A DNA stretch of 60,974 nt from assembly GCA_045545665.1 (NCBI GenBank), contig JAZQBL010000045.1, positions 1 to 60,974 on the forward strand. Direction: 5' to 3'. Of the stretch, positions 49,605 to 58,946 are shown piece after piece. The DNA is from RGIG7213 sp045545665. GTDB taxonomy: Bacteria > Bacillota > Clostridia > Oscillospirales > CAG-272. Position 1 is the first letter of the stretch; every line of letters begins with the position of its first letter. The notes under the pieces were generated by a model. It was not told the DNA's origin. It saw nothing but the letters and a program-made list of their open reading frames with translations, and did not search any database. The position numbers and the translations under genes are program-made.

Positions 49605-51101
49605 TTAATTTAACAGTTTTTTCATTACCTTCGGTATAAATTTTGCCGTATCGGATGACGTCATAGCGCACGCAGTGAACTCCTCTTGCGCCATCATACC
49701 GCACACTCCGTTTATATACGCCCCTGCCGCTGTAGCAAGCAAAATGCTGTCATCGCTCACGTGACCCATTATACCCGTGAGAATACCCGAAAGAACGTCT
49801 CCGCTTCCCGCAGTTGCCATTCCGGGTGCTCCTTTATCGGTAATATACACGGTGTCACCGTCGGTTACAAGCGTTGATGTTCCTTTAAGCAAAAGTATAA
49901 TGCCGTTTTCTTTCGCGTATTTTTTTGCAATACCTACAGGAGAATTTAATATTTCATCGCAGCTTTTACCGCACAAACGGGAAAATTCCTTTATATGCGG
50001 AGTCAGAATAACGGTGCTTTCCGTCTTTTTCAGATCATCGCCTTCAAGCTGTGCAAGCGTGTTTATGCCGTCGGCGTCTATTATAAGCCTGCCTTTGTAG
50101 TTTTGCAAAATGTAAGAAAGGAGCTTTTCCTGCTCTTTTCCCGTTTTCATACCCATACCGATCGATACGCAGGAGGCTTTGTCAAGTGCCTTATCGGCTG
50201 TCTCTTTATCAAAAACGATGCCGTTTTCGTCCGACTTCATCGGGCAAAGCGTGCTTTCAAGCAAATACGGCATAACGGCGTGCGAAATATTTGACGGCAC
50301 GGCAAGTCGGCATACGCCGCACCCCGAACGCAAAGCACACATTGCAATATTCGCAAGCTTCGCCGCTCCGCTGTACTCAACGCTTCCGCCGATGACCGTA
50401 ACGTATCCGTACACACCCTTGTGTGTGTCGTTTTTTCGGTTTGCAAAAAGCGGTGCAATATCGTCCTTTTCAATAAGATACGAATCCTGTTGTGTGACTT
50501 TTATACCGACGTCATATCTTTTTTTGCTCTTCATAACGTCCTTTGCGCGTGCAAGAAAATGGCCGTATTTGTATTCACCGAGTGCTACGGTAAGATCGGA
50601 TATAACGCAAAAATCTCCCATTCCGTTATCCGTATCAAGTCCGCTGTTTATATCAGCCGACACGACGTATGCACCGGAATTATTGATCTTTTCTATTATC
50701 TTTGCCGTATTTTCACGAAGCTCACCTTTAAATCCCGTACCGATAATACAGTCAATGATAGTATCGTATTTTGAAAATTCCGTGTTATCATCTGCAAAAA
50801 ACATATCAATGCCGAGGTCTTTACATTCATTGTAAAAACGCTCACCTTCATCAGAAAGCTTTTTACTCAAAAGGCACACGCACACCTCTTTTTCGCTTTC
50901 AAAAATAAGCTTTGCAAGAGCAAGTCCGTCAGCTCCGTTATTCCCACCGCCGCAAGCGATACAAAAAGGTCCGTTTCTTTCCTTTACGGAATCAAACAAA
51001 GCAGCTGCCGCATTTTCAATAAGCTCTCTTTCGCAGGTGATATTTTTGACGGTGTAAGCGTCGTTTTTTTTCATTTGCTCAGTTGACAGTACAGTTATCA
51101 T
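49605..51101 (-). CDS. nnr: Bifunctional NAD(P)H-hydrate epimerase/ADP-dependent dehydratase
   Basis: This 498-aa fusion repairs hydrated NAD(P)H. The N-terminal YjeF epimerase domain (about 1-215) has GGGNNGADGLALA. The C-terminal ribokinase-like dehydratase (about 220-498) has GSVEYSGAAKLA and the nucleotide-site GSGDVLSGILTGI. AAAGGGAA precedes the ATG. It is last in the lgt-like/GH99-like operon, with a 17-nt gap. Confidence 0.95.
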   Translation of the reverse strand: MITVLSTEQMKKNDAYTVKNITCERELIENAAAALFDSVKERNGPFCIACGGGNNGADGLALAKLIFESEKEVCVCLLSKKLSDEGERFYNECKDLGIDMFFADDNTEFSKYDTIIDCIIGTGFKGELRENTAKIIEKINNSGAYVVSADINSGLDTDNGMGDFCVISDLTVALGEYKYGHFLARAKDVMKSKKRYDVGIKVTQQDSYLIEKDDIAPLFANRKNDTHKGVYGYVTVIGGSVEYSGAAKLANIAMCALRSGCGVCRLAVPSNISHAVMPYLLESTLCPMKSDENGIVFDKETADKALDKASCVSIGMGMKTGKEQEKLLSYILQNYKGRLIIDADGINTLAQLEGDDLKKTESTVILTPHIKEFSRLCGKSCDEILNSPVGIAKKYAKENGIILLLKGTSTLVTDGDTVYITDKGAPGMATAGSGDVLSGILTGIMGHVSDDSILLATAAGAYINGVCGMMAQEEFTACAMTSSDTAKFIPKVMKKLLN

Positions 51102-51118
51102 AATTCCCTTTCAGCAGA

Positions 51119-52873
51119 TCATTTAACAATAAACCGGTATTTGAATCTGCCCGTGGGGGCAGTATCACCGCTTATGTAAAAATTCATAACGTCAGCCTTT
51201 GTATCGACATTATCAGCCCATTTAAAATCAAGTGTAAACTTTTTATCCGTTATACCTAAGTCTTTTTTCGGTATTTTCACCGTCATAACACAGCCAATCA
51301 CCGCATACTCTACCTCGGACACGGTAACACTTTCAAAACCTTCCCCGGTAAAGCGTTCAAGTATTGCGCGGTTTTCGTTTTTGGGAGTGTTTTTGTTAAG
51401 GACGTAATTAAACGATTCCCACCCATCTTCGTCTTTATGCGTATCAATATATAACTGCATCCAGTTTTTATCTGTATACGGTGTTATATCGTCTGCACAG
51501 CGAGCCATAAAATACACGTTTTCATCATCGTATGCGACCTTGAAATCGCAAAGGTCGTTACGTCCGGAATTATCCTTATACAGTATCCTTTTGTCTGTTA
51601 TCGGATCAATATACCCTTCATAACATCTGTCAAATGTGTTGCCTTTATAGCTGTAATATGCAGGACTTACGTCATCCCACTCGGAAATATCGCCGTTTAT
51701 ATCAACGGTTTTAGGTCCTGATGCTTCTTCTTGCTTTTCAGCACCCTTGAATTTTCTTATATAATCGACCATCTGATAGTAATAATGATCTTTAAGCGCT
51801 CCCTTTGTCGGTTCTACGTCACGGCTGTATTCATCGCAAAACTGATCCGCAAATGCATTTTCAACACCGCACCACGGAACGTCTGAACGTGATGCGACCC
51901 ATTCGTTATAGCAGGTAACGAGTACGAAGGAAGGATCTTTCTCAAGCACGTAGTCAAACTGCTCTGCAAAGTTTTTACCGTACAGAATGGCGTTTTCTTC
52001 CGATGTGTATCCGTTTTTCTTTGTGTATGACCTTCCCGTTACGTTTTCGCCGTTCATTGCCGTGAGCTTTTTATTTACGTAGTCGTGGTTTTGTGCGACT
52101 CCTGCTGTCATCTGCTCAACTTTATCGTCGGAATCCATTTTCTTTCTGTAGACTGTCTGCGGATACATAGAAAGCCATCCCCACTGCTCGTCACACGTCT
52201 GCTTTGAAAGATAGTCGGGCTGTCCGTATCTGAACGTAAAATAATCCCTCAAGGGATCGTCTTTTTCAAGTGCGTCCGAAATGGCTATAATAAGCGGTTT
52301 TCCTTCCCACATAAACCAGTTTTGCGCGTACTCTTCAACGCTGTAAAGCTTATCGTAAAGCTCCTTAAGCTGATACGACGTGCTTTCCATACCGCCGAAG
52401 GGCAGATGGAAAATTATCTTCGGTGCGTTTACTCCGTCAGCTCTCGCCTCGTTAAACACCTTTACGACCTCAAGCATCGTGTCGCACCACGTGAATTTAC
52501 CGTTTGTGTTATCGCACACTATAGCATCAACGCTTGCGGCGGCAAGCATTTCTGCCTGACGGCGGATCACCCACCTGTCTTTTTCGCTGTAATATCCGTA
52601 TATCGGTTCGTTCCAGAAATGATACCCTCTTTCTCCCCAGCGCCCGTCGTGCGGATCGTTTTTGTCTATATCGGGGTATTTGTCGAGTATCTGCTGATTG
52701 TTATACGCTCTTTGATGTTCCGCAAACGAGCCGTGCCAGGGTGAAAAAAAGACACCGACGTATCTGTCTTTTCTTTCATTTCCCGCATTTTCGTTAGTTG
52801 ATACTTTTCTGCCGAGTCCGTCTGTTGCGACCCAGGAGCTTGTTTTTACAACATTTTCTATTTTTTTATTCAT
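51119..52873 (-). CDS. GH99/GH71-like protein with CBM9-like C-terminal domain
   Basis: This 584-aa protein has an N-terminal catalytic-type region (about 35-380) with YVGVFFSPWHG, WNEPIYGYYSE, VDAIVCDNTNG, FMWEGKPLIIA and YNEW at 322-325. These parallel the lipoprotein hydrolase at the left end of the window. A C-terminal CBM9/DOMON-like beta-sandwich (about 388-584) starts DINGDISEWDDV. There is no signal peptide or anchor, so it should stay in the cytoplasm. The start overlaps the lgt-like stop (ATGAATAA). Activity and substrate are not established. Confidence 0.72.
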   Translation of the reverse strand: MNKKIENVVKTSSWVATDGLGRKVSTNENAGNERKDRYVGVFFSPWHGSFAEHQRAYNNQQILDKYPDIDKNDPHDGRWGERGYHFWNEPIYGYYSEKDRWVIRRQAEMLAAASVDAIVCDNTNGKFTWCDTMLEVVKVFNEARADGVNAPKIIFHLPFGGMESTSYQLKELYDKLYSVEEYAQNWFMWEGKPLIIAISDALEKDDPLRDYFTFRYGQPDYLSKQTCDEQWGWLSMYPQTVYRKKMDSDDKVEQMTAGVAQNHDYVNKKLTAMNGENVTGRSYTKKNGYTSEENAILYGKNFAEQFDYVLEKDPSFVLVTCYNEWVASRSDVPWCGVENAFADQFCDEYSRDVEPTKGALKDHYYYQMVDYIRKFKGAEKQEEASGPKTVDINGDISEWDDVSPAYYSYKGNTFDRCYEGYIDPITDKRILYKDNSGRNDLCDFKVAYDDENVYFMARCADDITPYTDKNWMQLYIDTHKDEDGWESFNYVLNKNTPKNENRAILERFTGEGFESVTVSEVEYAVIGCVMTVKIPKKDLGITDKKFTLDFKWADNVDTKADVMNFYISGDTAPTGRFKYRFIVK

Positions 52874-53621
52874 ATCGTTTACCTTTTTTAAAAAACATTG
52901 TTTTTATCAGTATAAAAAGTGTGATCGAAAATATTGGGATACTTATTATCTGTGAGGTTGAAAGCGTATAAACAAATCCTCTTACGTCATCCCCTCTGAA
53001 AAATTCAATAATAAATCTTCCCAAAGAATAGATGCACAGATATACGCTCATAAGCTTATCTTTCAGAACTTCTTTTCTGTGTAAAATAAAAAGAAAGAAC
53101 GAAAGCAATAAAAGCAAAAGCGCACATAAAAGCTGTATGGGAAAGCGTTCAACGCCGTCACATTCGGATATTACCGCATTTTCCGTAACAAAGCCGAAGG
53201 AGCTTTCCTTTCCGTAGCAGCAGCCTGCAAAAAAGCAGCCTATCCTTCCGAATGAGTGAAAAAGGGGTATGCTCACAGCTGCTGCATCCGAATATACGCC
53301 GCTGTTTATTCCCTTTATTTTAAGCACTGCAAAGCCGCAGGCAAGTGCGCCCAGAAGTCCGCCGTAAAAGACACTGCCGCCGAATATTATATCAAGCGGA
53401 GCTTTTCCCCAGAGGTCAGTCCTTGTAAGTGCGTAAAGCAGTTTCATACCGACAGCGCACCCGAATACGCCTATCATCTGCACCTCACGCGCACACATAA
53501 CGAGTCCGCCTCTTTTTTTGACAGCGTACATAAATACAAACCACTGCAAAAGAAATCCGACAAAGGCGCATACGCCGTACGTGGCGAATTTTATACCGAA
53601 TATTTCAAAATACGGATACAT
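52866..53621 (-). CDS. Lgt-like prolipoprotein diacylglyceryl transferase family protein
   Basis: This 251-aa membrane protein has about seven helices. The family core is present as GGSVFYGGLLGA (80s) and FGRIGCFFAGCCYG (124-137). In canonical Lgt the first motif has His (FHGG) and the second has Asn/Glu (GRxGNFxNxE). Here they are Tyr86 and a Cys-rich segment, so it may be a divergent paralogue rather than the housekeeping enzyme. ATG at 53621 has AAGGAAG upstream. It heads an operon with the GH99-like gene and nnr. Confidence 0.8.
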   Translation of the reverse strand: MYPYFEIFGIKFATYGVCAFVGFLLQWFVFMYAVKKRGGLVMCAREVQMIGVFGCAVGMKLLYALTRTDLWGKAPLDIIFGGSVFYGGLLGALACGFAVLKIKGINSGVYSDAAAVSIPLFHSFGRIGCFFAGCCYGKESSFGFVTENAVISECDGVERFPIQLLCALLLLLLSFFLFILHRKEVLKDKLMSVYLCIYSLGRFIIEFFRGDDVRGFVYTLSTSQIISIPIFSITLFILIKTMFFKKGKRYE

Positions 53622-53644
53622 ATTTCTTCCTTTTCTTTTTTTCA

Positions 53645-53673
53645 ATTTTATCATAAAAAGCCCACAACTTCAA
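53645..53673 (-). promoter_or_regulatory. Promoter of the lgt-like operon
   Basis: On the minus strand, TTGAAG (53673-53668), 17 nt and TAAAAT (53650-53645), 24 nt before the start codon. Confidence 0.65.
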
Positions 53674-53747
53674 GTGTAATATAAAATTTTACCCGGAATA
53701 CATTGCAAGAAAAACGCATATGCTGAAAAAAACGAAAGGAACAGATC

Positions 53748-54017
53748 ATGCAATACGATATAAAAGAGCGTTGCGTTATTTTAGGTGACTATATTGCACA
53801 AACAGGACAAACGGTACGTGCTTGTGCTGTGAAATTCGGAGTATCAAAATCAACAGTACATAAAGACGTGACAGACAGGCTTAAATACGTAAATCCCGCA
53901 CTGCACGCCGAGGTCTGCCGTGTGCTGTCGGTAAACAAAGCCGAACGCCACATACGCGGCGGTATTGCCACAAAAAACAAATATTTGCATAATAAGAGCG
54001 ATATCGGGGCAAATTAA
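53748..54017 (+). CDS. spoIIID: Sporulation transcription factor SpoIIID
   Basis: This 89-aa mother-cell regulator matches the family: DIKERCVILGDYI, the helix-turn-helix VRACAVKFGVSKSTVHKDV, and the conserved NKAERHIRGGIATKNKY. AAAGGAAC precedes the ATG. A CATATGCT box (53717-53724) with an upstream AATACATT could be a sigma-E promoter, but this is weak evidence. It is followed 29 nt later by spoVAD. Confidence 0.96.
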   Translation: MQYDIKERCVILGDYIAQTGQTVRACAVKFGVSKSTVHKDVTDRLKYVNPALHAEVCRVLSVNKAERHIRGGIATKNKYLHNKSDIGAN

Positions 54018-54046
54018 CGGCACGATCATTAAAGGAGAAAAAAACA

Positions 54047-55051
54047 TTGGACGTGATAAAAATGAAAGTACCGCCTTGTGTTCTCGGCGTCGGTACTGCC
54101 GTCGGCAAGGAAGAATTTGAAGGTCCTATCGGGAGCGAATTTGCTTTTCACAGCGGCGACAACACATTCGGTATGAAAACGTGGGAAAAAAGCGAGTCGG
54201 AGATGATACGCACGTCGTTCAACTGTGCCGTTCAGAATGCAAAAATAAAGCCTTGCGATATTGATGCCGTATTTGCAGGGGATCTTATGAATCAGTGTAC
54301 GGCATCGACGTACGGGCTTTCCGAATCAAAATCACCGTATTTCGGGCTGTACGGCGCTTGCTCAACTATGGCTGAATCTATCATTCTTGCTTCTGTCTGT
54401 ATGCAAAGCGGGGCGTTTGAAAAGACCGCCGTGTGTGCATCCTCTCACAACTGCACAGCCGAAAGGCAGTTCCGCTTCCCTGTAGAATACGGCGGACAAA
54501 GAACGCCGACGTCGCAAAGGACCGTCACCGCCGCTTCTTGCATGATCCTTGGAAAAACAACGTCGTATATGTACGTATCCGAGGTTATGCCCGGCAGATG
54601 CATTGATGCGGGAATAAAAGATATAAACAATATGGGGGCGGCAATGGCGCCTGCGGCGTATGATACGCTTTCGAGATTTTTCGAGAACACGGAAACCTCT
54701 GCAAAGGATTACGACCTTATCCTCACGGGAGATCTCGGATATGAAGGCTCTGAAATACTCAAGGATCTTATGACAGAAGCAAAATACGATATTTCCTCTG
54801 TATATAACGACTGCGGGCTTATCATATACGACAAAAGCAGGCAGGACGTACACGCAGGCGGAAGCGGTTGCGGCTGCGGAGGGGCTGTGCTGTGCTCACA
54901 CATAGCAAACAGGTTCAAAAAAGAGGAGCTTAAAAACGTGCTTTTTATAGGCACGGGTGCGCTTATGAGTCCCCTTACGGTATTTCAAGGCGAAAGTATT
55001 CCGTCAATAGCGCATCTTGTGCATTTTTCCTCGGAAAGCTGTGGTGTCTGA
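54047..55051 (+). CDS. spoVAD: Stage V sporulation protein AD
   Basis: This 334-aa protein of the spore dipicolinic-acid channel has a thiolase-like fold (LGVGTAVGKEEFEGPIG, GACSTMAESI, TAASCMILG, CGCGGAVLCSH). It binds DPA in Bacillus. The start is a TTG at 54047 with AAAGGAG 9 nt upstream; the next ATG (54062) lies too far from that site. It is translationally adjacent to spoVAE. spoVAC, normally just upstream, is absent. Confidence 0.95.
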   Translation: MDVIKMKVPPCVLGVGTAVGKEEFEGPIGSEFAFHSGDNTFGMKTWEKSESEMIRTSFNCAVQNAKIKPCDIDAVFAGDLMNQCTASTYGLSESKSPYFGLYGACSTMAESIILASVCMQSGAFEKTAVCASSHNCTAERQFRFPVEYGGQRTPTSQRTVTAASCMILGKTTSYMYVSEVMPGRCIDAGIKDINNMGAAMAPAAYDTLSRFFENTETSAKDYDLILTGDLGYEGSEILKDLMTEAKYDISSVYNDCGLIIYDKSRQDVHAGGSGCGCGGAVLCSHIANRFKKEELKNVLFIGTGALMSPLTVFQGESIPSIAHLVHFSSESCGV

Positions 55052-55417
55052 ATGGATATATTGCTTCATTATTTACGTGTTTTTATACTGGGCGGTGCAT
55101 TTTGTATCATTGCACAGCTCCTTATCGACAAAACGAAAATAACGCCTGCAAGAATACTCGTCTGCTACGTCATAAGCGGAGTTTTCTTGCACGCAATAGG
55201 CGTATACGAAAAGCTGATAGCATTCGGTTCAATGGGGGCAAAGATACCTCTGACGGGATTCGGCTACTGCCTTGCAGAGGGAGTAAGGCAAGCTGTTGAC
55301 GAAAAAGGGCTTTTCGGTGCGCTGACAGGCGGACTTACGGGCGCAAGTGCCGGAATATGTTCAGCTATACTCTTTTCTTATCTGTTTTCGCTGTTTTTCA
55401 AAAGCAGGGACACTTGA
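55052..55417 (+). CDS. spoVAE: Stage V sporulation protein AE
   Basis: This 121-aa membrane protein has about four helices and the family segments RVFILGGAFCIIAQLLID, KITPARILV and GFGYCLAEGV followed by GGLTGASAGI. It directly abuts the spoVAD stop. It forms the DPA channel with SpoVAC and SpoVAD in the forespore. The promoter of the next gene overlaps its stop codon. Confidence 0.95.
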   Translation: MDILLHYLRVFILGGAFCIIAQLLIDKTKITPARILVCYVISGVFLHAIGVYEKLIAFGSMGAKIPLTGFGYCLAEGVRQAVDEKGLFGALTGGLTGASAGICSAILFSYLFSLFFKSRDT

Positions 55418-55442
55418 CTTGTTTTGCCTTTTGTGTTATCAT
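55414..55442 (+). promoter_or_regulatory. Promoter of the GNAT gene
   Basis: TTGACT (55414-55419) includes the last codon and stop of spoVAE. After 17 nt comes TATCAT (55437-55442). Confidence 0.7.
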
Positions 55443-55470
55443 AATACAACAAACAAAAAGGAGTATTATG

Positions 55471-55956
55471 ATGAACAACGGATTTAATTTTCGTTTTGCC
55501 AATAAAGACGATGCGGGCATTTTGCTCGGTTTTATAAAAGAGCTCGCTGAATACGAGCATATGGAAAGCGATTGCATAGCAGATGAAAAAACGCTTTGCG
55601 AAAGACTTTTTGAAAACAAAAAGGCTGAGGTCCTTTTGGCGTACGAAGACACTACGCCCATAGGATACGCACTGTTTTTCCACAGCTTTTCGACCTTCAT
55701 AGGCAAGGACGGAATATATCTCGAAGACCTCTATATAACCCCCTGTGCAAGAAAAAAGGGGCACGGAAAAAAGCTTTTTACCGAAGTTGCGAAAATAGCC
55801 GAGGCTCGCGGCTGTGCAAGACTTGAGTGGAGCTGTCTTGATTGGAACACGCCGAGTATTGAATTTTATCTTTCGTTGGGAGCTGTTGCAATGGACGGCT
55901 GGACGATGTACCGCCTGACAGAAGATAAAATAAAATCACTTTGCAAAAACAGCTGA
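55471..55956 (+). CDS. GNAT-family N-acetyltransferase
   Basis: This 161-aa acetyltransferase resembles the diamine (spermidine/spermine or thialysine) acetyltransferase subgroup: FRFANKDDAGILLGFIKELAEYE, YLEDLYITPCARKKGHGKKLF for acetyl-CoA binding and LEWSCLDWNTPSIEFYLSLGA. The start is one of two adjacent ATG codons (55468/55471). The second has AAGGAG at 7 nt. It is a single-gene unit. The amine substrate is an inference from subgroup motifs. Confidence 0.88.
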   Translation: MNNGFNFRFANKDDAGILLGFIKELAEYEHMESDCIADEKTLCERLFENKKAEVLLAYEDTTPIGYALFFHSFSTFIGKDGIYLEDLYITPCARKKGHGKKLFTEVAKIAEARGCARLEWSCLDWNTPSIEFYLSLGAVAMDGWTMYRLTEDKIKSLCKNS

Positions 55957-56023
55957 CACCTGCATTTCCGCCCTGCCGCCGCAGTGGGACCGCTCACCGT
56001 CAAAAGTTCATTTTCATTATATG

Positions 56024-56056
56024 AAAAGCCGATACGGAAAACCGCATCGGCTTTTT
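56024..56056. terminator. Terminator between GNAT and MmeI-like genes
   Basis: AAAAGCCGAT-a-CGG, AAAA loop, CCG-c-ATCGGCTTTTT. It has U-tracts in both directions and could end both convergent transcripts. Confidence 0.85.
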
Positions 56057-56096
56057 AACTGTTTTCAGGGATACAACGCATTACGACTCGAAGTCT

Positions 56097-58880
56097 TTAT
56101 TGCTTTGTCAGCTTTTGATACATTTTCATAAGTTCGGCAACGCAGGATGATTCCGTCATCGTTTTGACGTCAAAGCCGTAGGCTTGCATCACAGCACGGT
56201 CGTTTGCCTGATGAGCACGGCGAAGCTCCGGCGGCATTACTACCTCGTCGTAAAGGTCTGCCAAAGAAGAATCGGGATAAAGGGCACGTGCATCAAGTAT
56301 AGCCTGCGCCGTTTCTTCAATTTTCTTCTTTTGCTCATCGGTAGGAGTCGGCCACGGAAAATTGTTGTAAACAATATTTATTGAATATTGATAACTTGGT
56401 CCAAAATAACCACAAACAGTTCGCATCCACGCCATATGAACATTAGATTCTAATACGCCAAAATGGTACAAAGTTGCATTTGGCATCAAACGTAATTTGT
56501 TGCTGCAAAGCACTGAATCATCTAAAAAACCCATAGGCACATATTTTCTGTTTCCAGATGAAACTTCCGGAATTACTATATAATTTCCCTTAGGCATATT
56601 TTCTGTTTGGAATCTTGTTGGAGTTTCTGAGAGCTTTTTTGTTGAAATTCTATTACTCATACTCCTATAATCACGAACAGCTTTAACACGTTTCATACAT
56701 TCTGGCATAGATCTCAATTCAGCAGGAGAGCATTCTCCCAACCACAAACAATATTTTACAGAATTATTTAAAAATCCGTATGCATCTAACCATTTATAAA
56801 AAAACTTTTCACTCAAAGGCTCTTTTTTTACAAAATCATTTTTTTCTTCAGCAGTAAATAAATATTCGCCATTATCTATTGGTTGATTTCCCATTGAAAT
56901 CTTTGGAATGTTGCATATTGGCTTATTTGTAGAAGATACAAGAATATCATCTGAATCAATCAAATATGGACTAATATGCTTAACATTGGTTACCTTCCCA
57001 TCGTTAAAAATATAATTCTCACTTTTTTTAATATGAGAAAATCCAATAATGATAACATAAACAGTTGCCTTTCTATCTGCTTCGGATTCCCATTTAAAAA
57101 ATTTGTATGCAAAATTTATATATATTCCATCTTTGAGTAAATTTTTCCAAATAGGTTCAATCTGTTGTCCTTGGCAAATTGAATCAGTTGCAACAAACGC
57201 TATTTTCATCTTCGTACCTTTTGAAAAAACAGCCGCTTTTTTAAACCAACACGCAACGTAATCAATATTTCCTAAGTCTTCACCAAATACTAATAATTTG
57301 TCCTCTTTTTGTGTATCATCTATCATTCCCTTTGAAGAAGCTTTGTCTTGTGTTGTTCGTCCAGCTCTTGCCACAAACGGAGGATTGCCCATTATATAAT
57401 TAAGCTTATTCTTCGGAACGATGCTTTCCCAATCCGTACGCAGTGCATTGCCCTCTATGATATTTGCGTATGATTTTAAAGGAAGAAAATCGAGTGTCAT
57501 ATTCACTATATGTTCCGTTTCCTTGAGCATCTGGCTTTCCGCTATCCAGAGAGCCGTTTTGGCAACGGTAACGGCAAAATCGTTTATTTCTATACCGTAG
57601 AACTGACCGATAGACACTTTTATTATATCGCCCGTGTCAGCCGTTATCTGATCTTCGTATTTTATTATAAGCGCTTCATTTTCAAGACGGCGCAAGGATA
57701 TATACGTTTCCGTCAGAAAATTTCCCGATCCGCAGGCAGGATCGAAAAACGTAAGGCTTGCAAGCTTTTCTCTGAATGCTTCTGCCTTGTCTTTACGCGT
57801 CTTTGTAACCTTTACCGCTTTTATCTGCTCAAATTCTTCACGAAGCTCGTCAAGGAACAACGGATCTATAACTTTATGAATATTTTTTACAGACGTATAG
57901 TGCATACCGCCCGAACGTCTTGTTTCGGGGTTCAAGGTGGATTCAAAAACAGCACCGAAAATAGTGGGGCTTATCTGTGACCAGTCAAAATCCTCGCTTG
58001 CCTTATGGAGCAAAATATCGACGATCTCCTCGGTAAAATTCGGTATTTCAATGTTTTCATCGGCAAAAAGACCGCCGTTTACGTACGGAAACGATAAAAG
58101 CTCGTCGCTGAGATACTTATCACGTTTGTCCGTTTCGGTATCGAGAACGTGGAACAAGTCTATCAATGCACGGCGCACGTCCTTTGGTGCAAACCCTTTT
58201 ATGTAATTATGAAATTTATTGTGTCCGCCGAATATGCCCGAATCCTCCGCATAAAGGCAAAATACAAGCCGCACACAAAGGATATTAAGACTGTGAAGCG
58301 TTTCTTTGCTTTCGGGATCTATATACTGCTTTAATATCGCATCATACAGTTTTCCGACAAGCCCTCCTGCCTCTATTGATACTTTTTCCTCTTTGTGTAA
58401 TATTTCGCTCTTTTCCTCGGCAAGGAATTGCAAACGGTAATATTCTTTCGCAAAATCTTTAAGGAGTATGCTTTCAGGTTCACCCGTCGGTTTTTCCATA
58501 TCATAAATAAGAAATTCCTCAAAGTTACACGTGATTATCCAACGCGGGCGAAGTGAATACGGAAGTGCTGCAGAATATCTTTGCGCCTGTTGAAAAGGAG
58601 TCAAAAGAGTGCCGTCCGACTGTTTTATCGGACTGCGAAGATTTACCCCTCTTTTTTTCTGTTCTATAAGTACGTGTGTTGAAGGAATATGTGCATCAAT
58701 AAAACTCGTATGATCCAATTTTACACGTTCTTCAAACAAAATAAATTTTTCGGGTTCTGATATTCCGAGAATGTCACGAACTAACGCCAGCCAAAATGAT
58801 TGGCAGTCGCTTTTTTCATCGCCCCTGTCTTTCCAATATTCCGCAAAAGCTTTTGCCGCATTTTTCTTATTGGTTTCCAT
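56097..58880 (-). CDS. MmeI-like (type IIL) restriction-modification enzyme
   Basis: This 927-aa single-chain protein combines nuclease, methyltransferase and specificity functions. The N-terminal PD-(D/E)xK-type nuclease has Asp62, Glu73 and Lys75 (IDAHIPSTHVLIEQKK). A helical spacer covers about 165-340. The gamma-class N6-adenine methyltransferase has DPACGSGNF (380-388) and NPPF (499-502). A target-recognition region (about 505-830) follows, then a C-terminal helical part. Family enzymes methylate one strand and cut about 20 nt away. The recognition region is clearly more AT-rich than the rest. No separate S, R or M gene is present. Confidence 0.92.
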   Translation of the reverse strand: METNKKNAAKAFAEYWKDRGDEKSDCQSFWLALVRDILGISEPEKFILFEERVKLDHTSFIDAHIPSTHVLIEQKKRGVNLRSPIKQSDGTLLTPFQQAQRYSAALPYSLRPRWIITCNFEEFLIYDMEKPTGEPESILLKDFAKEYYRLQFLAEEKSEILHKEEKVSIEAGGLVGKLYDAILKQYIDPESKETLHSLNILCVRLVFCLYAEDSGIFGGHNKFHNYIKGFAPKDVRRALIDLFHVLDTETDKRDKYLSDELLSFPYVNGGLFADENIEIPNFTEEIVDILLHKASEDFDWSQISPTIFGAVFESTLNPETRRSGGMHYTSVKNIHKVIDPLFLDELREEFEQIKAVKVTKTRKDKAEAFREKLASLTFFDPACGSGNFLTETYISLRRLENEALIIKYEDQITADTGDIIKVSIGQFYGIEINDFAVTVAKTALWIAESQMLKETEHIVNMTLDFLPLKSYANIIEGNALRTDWESIVPKNKLNYIMGNPPFVARAGRTTQDKASSKGMIDDTQKEDKLLVFGEDLGNIDYVACWFKKAAVFSKGTKMKIAFVATDSICQGQQIEPIWKNLLKDGIYINFAYKFFKWESEADRKATVYVIIIGFSHIKKSENYIFNDGKVTNVKHISPYLIDSDDILVSSTNKPICNIPKISMGNQPIDNGEYLFTAEEKNDFVKKEPLSEKFFYKWLDAYGFLNNSVKYCLWLGECSPAELRSMPECMKRVKAVRDYRSMSNRISTKKLSETPTRFQTENMPKGNYIVIPEVSSGNRKYVPMGFLDDSVLCSNKLRLMPNATLYHFGVLESNVHMAWMRTVCGYFGPSYQYSINIVYNNFPWPTPTDEQKKKIEETAQAILDARALYPDSSLADLYDEVVMPPELRRAHQANDRAVMQAYGFDVKTMTESSCVAELMKMYQKLTKQ

Positions 58881-58917
58881 CAGAATGATCCTTTACTGTT
58901 TTTATTATCTGTCTTGT

Positions 58918-58946
58918 ATTATAGCATATCATCAATATTTTTTCAA
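58918..58946 (-). promoter_or_regulatory. Promoter of the MmeI-like gene
   Basis: On the minus strand, TTGAAA (58946-58941), 17 nt and TATAAT (58923-58918), 38 nt before the start codon. Confidence 0.78.
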
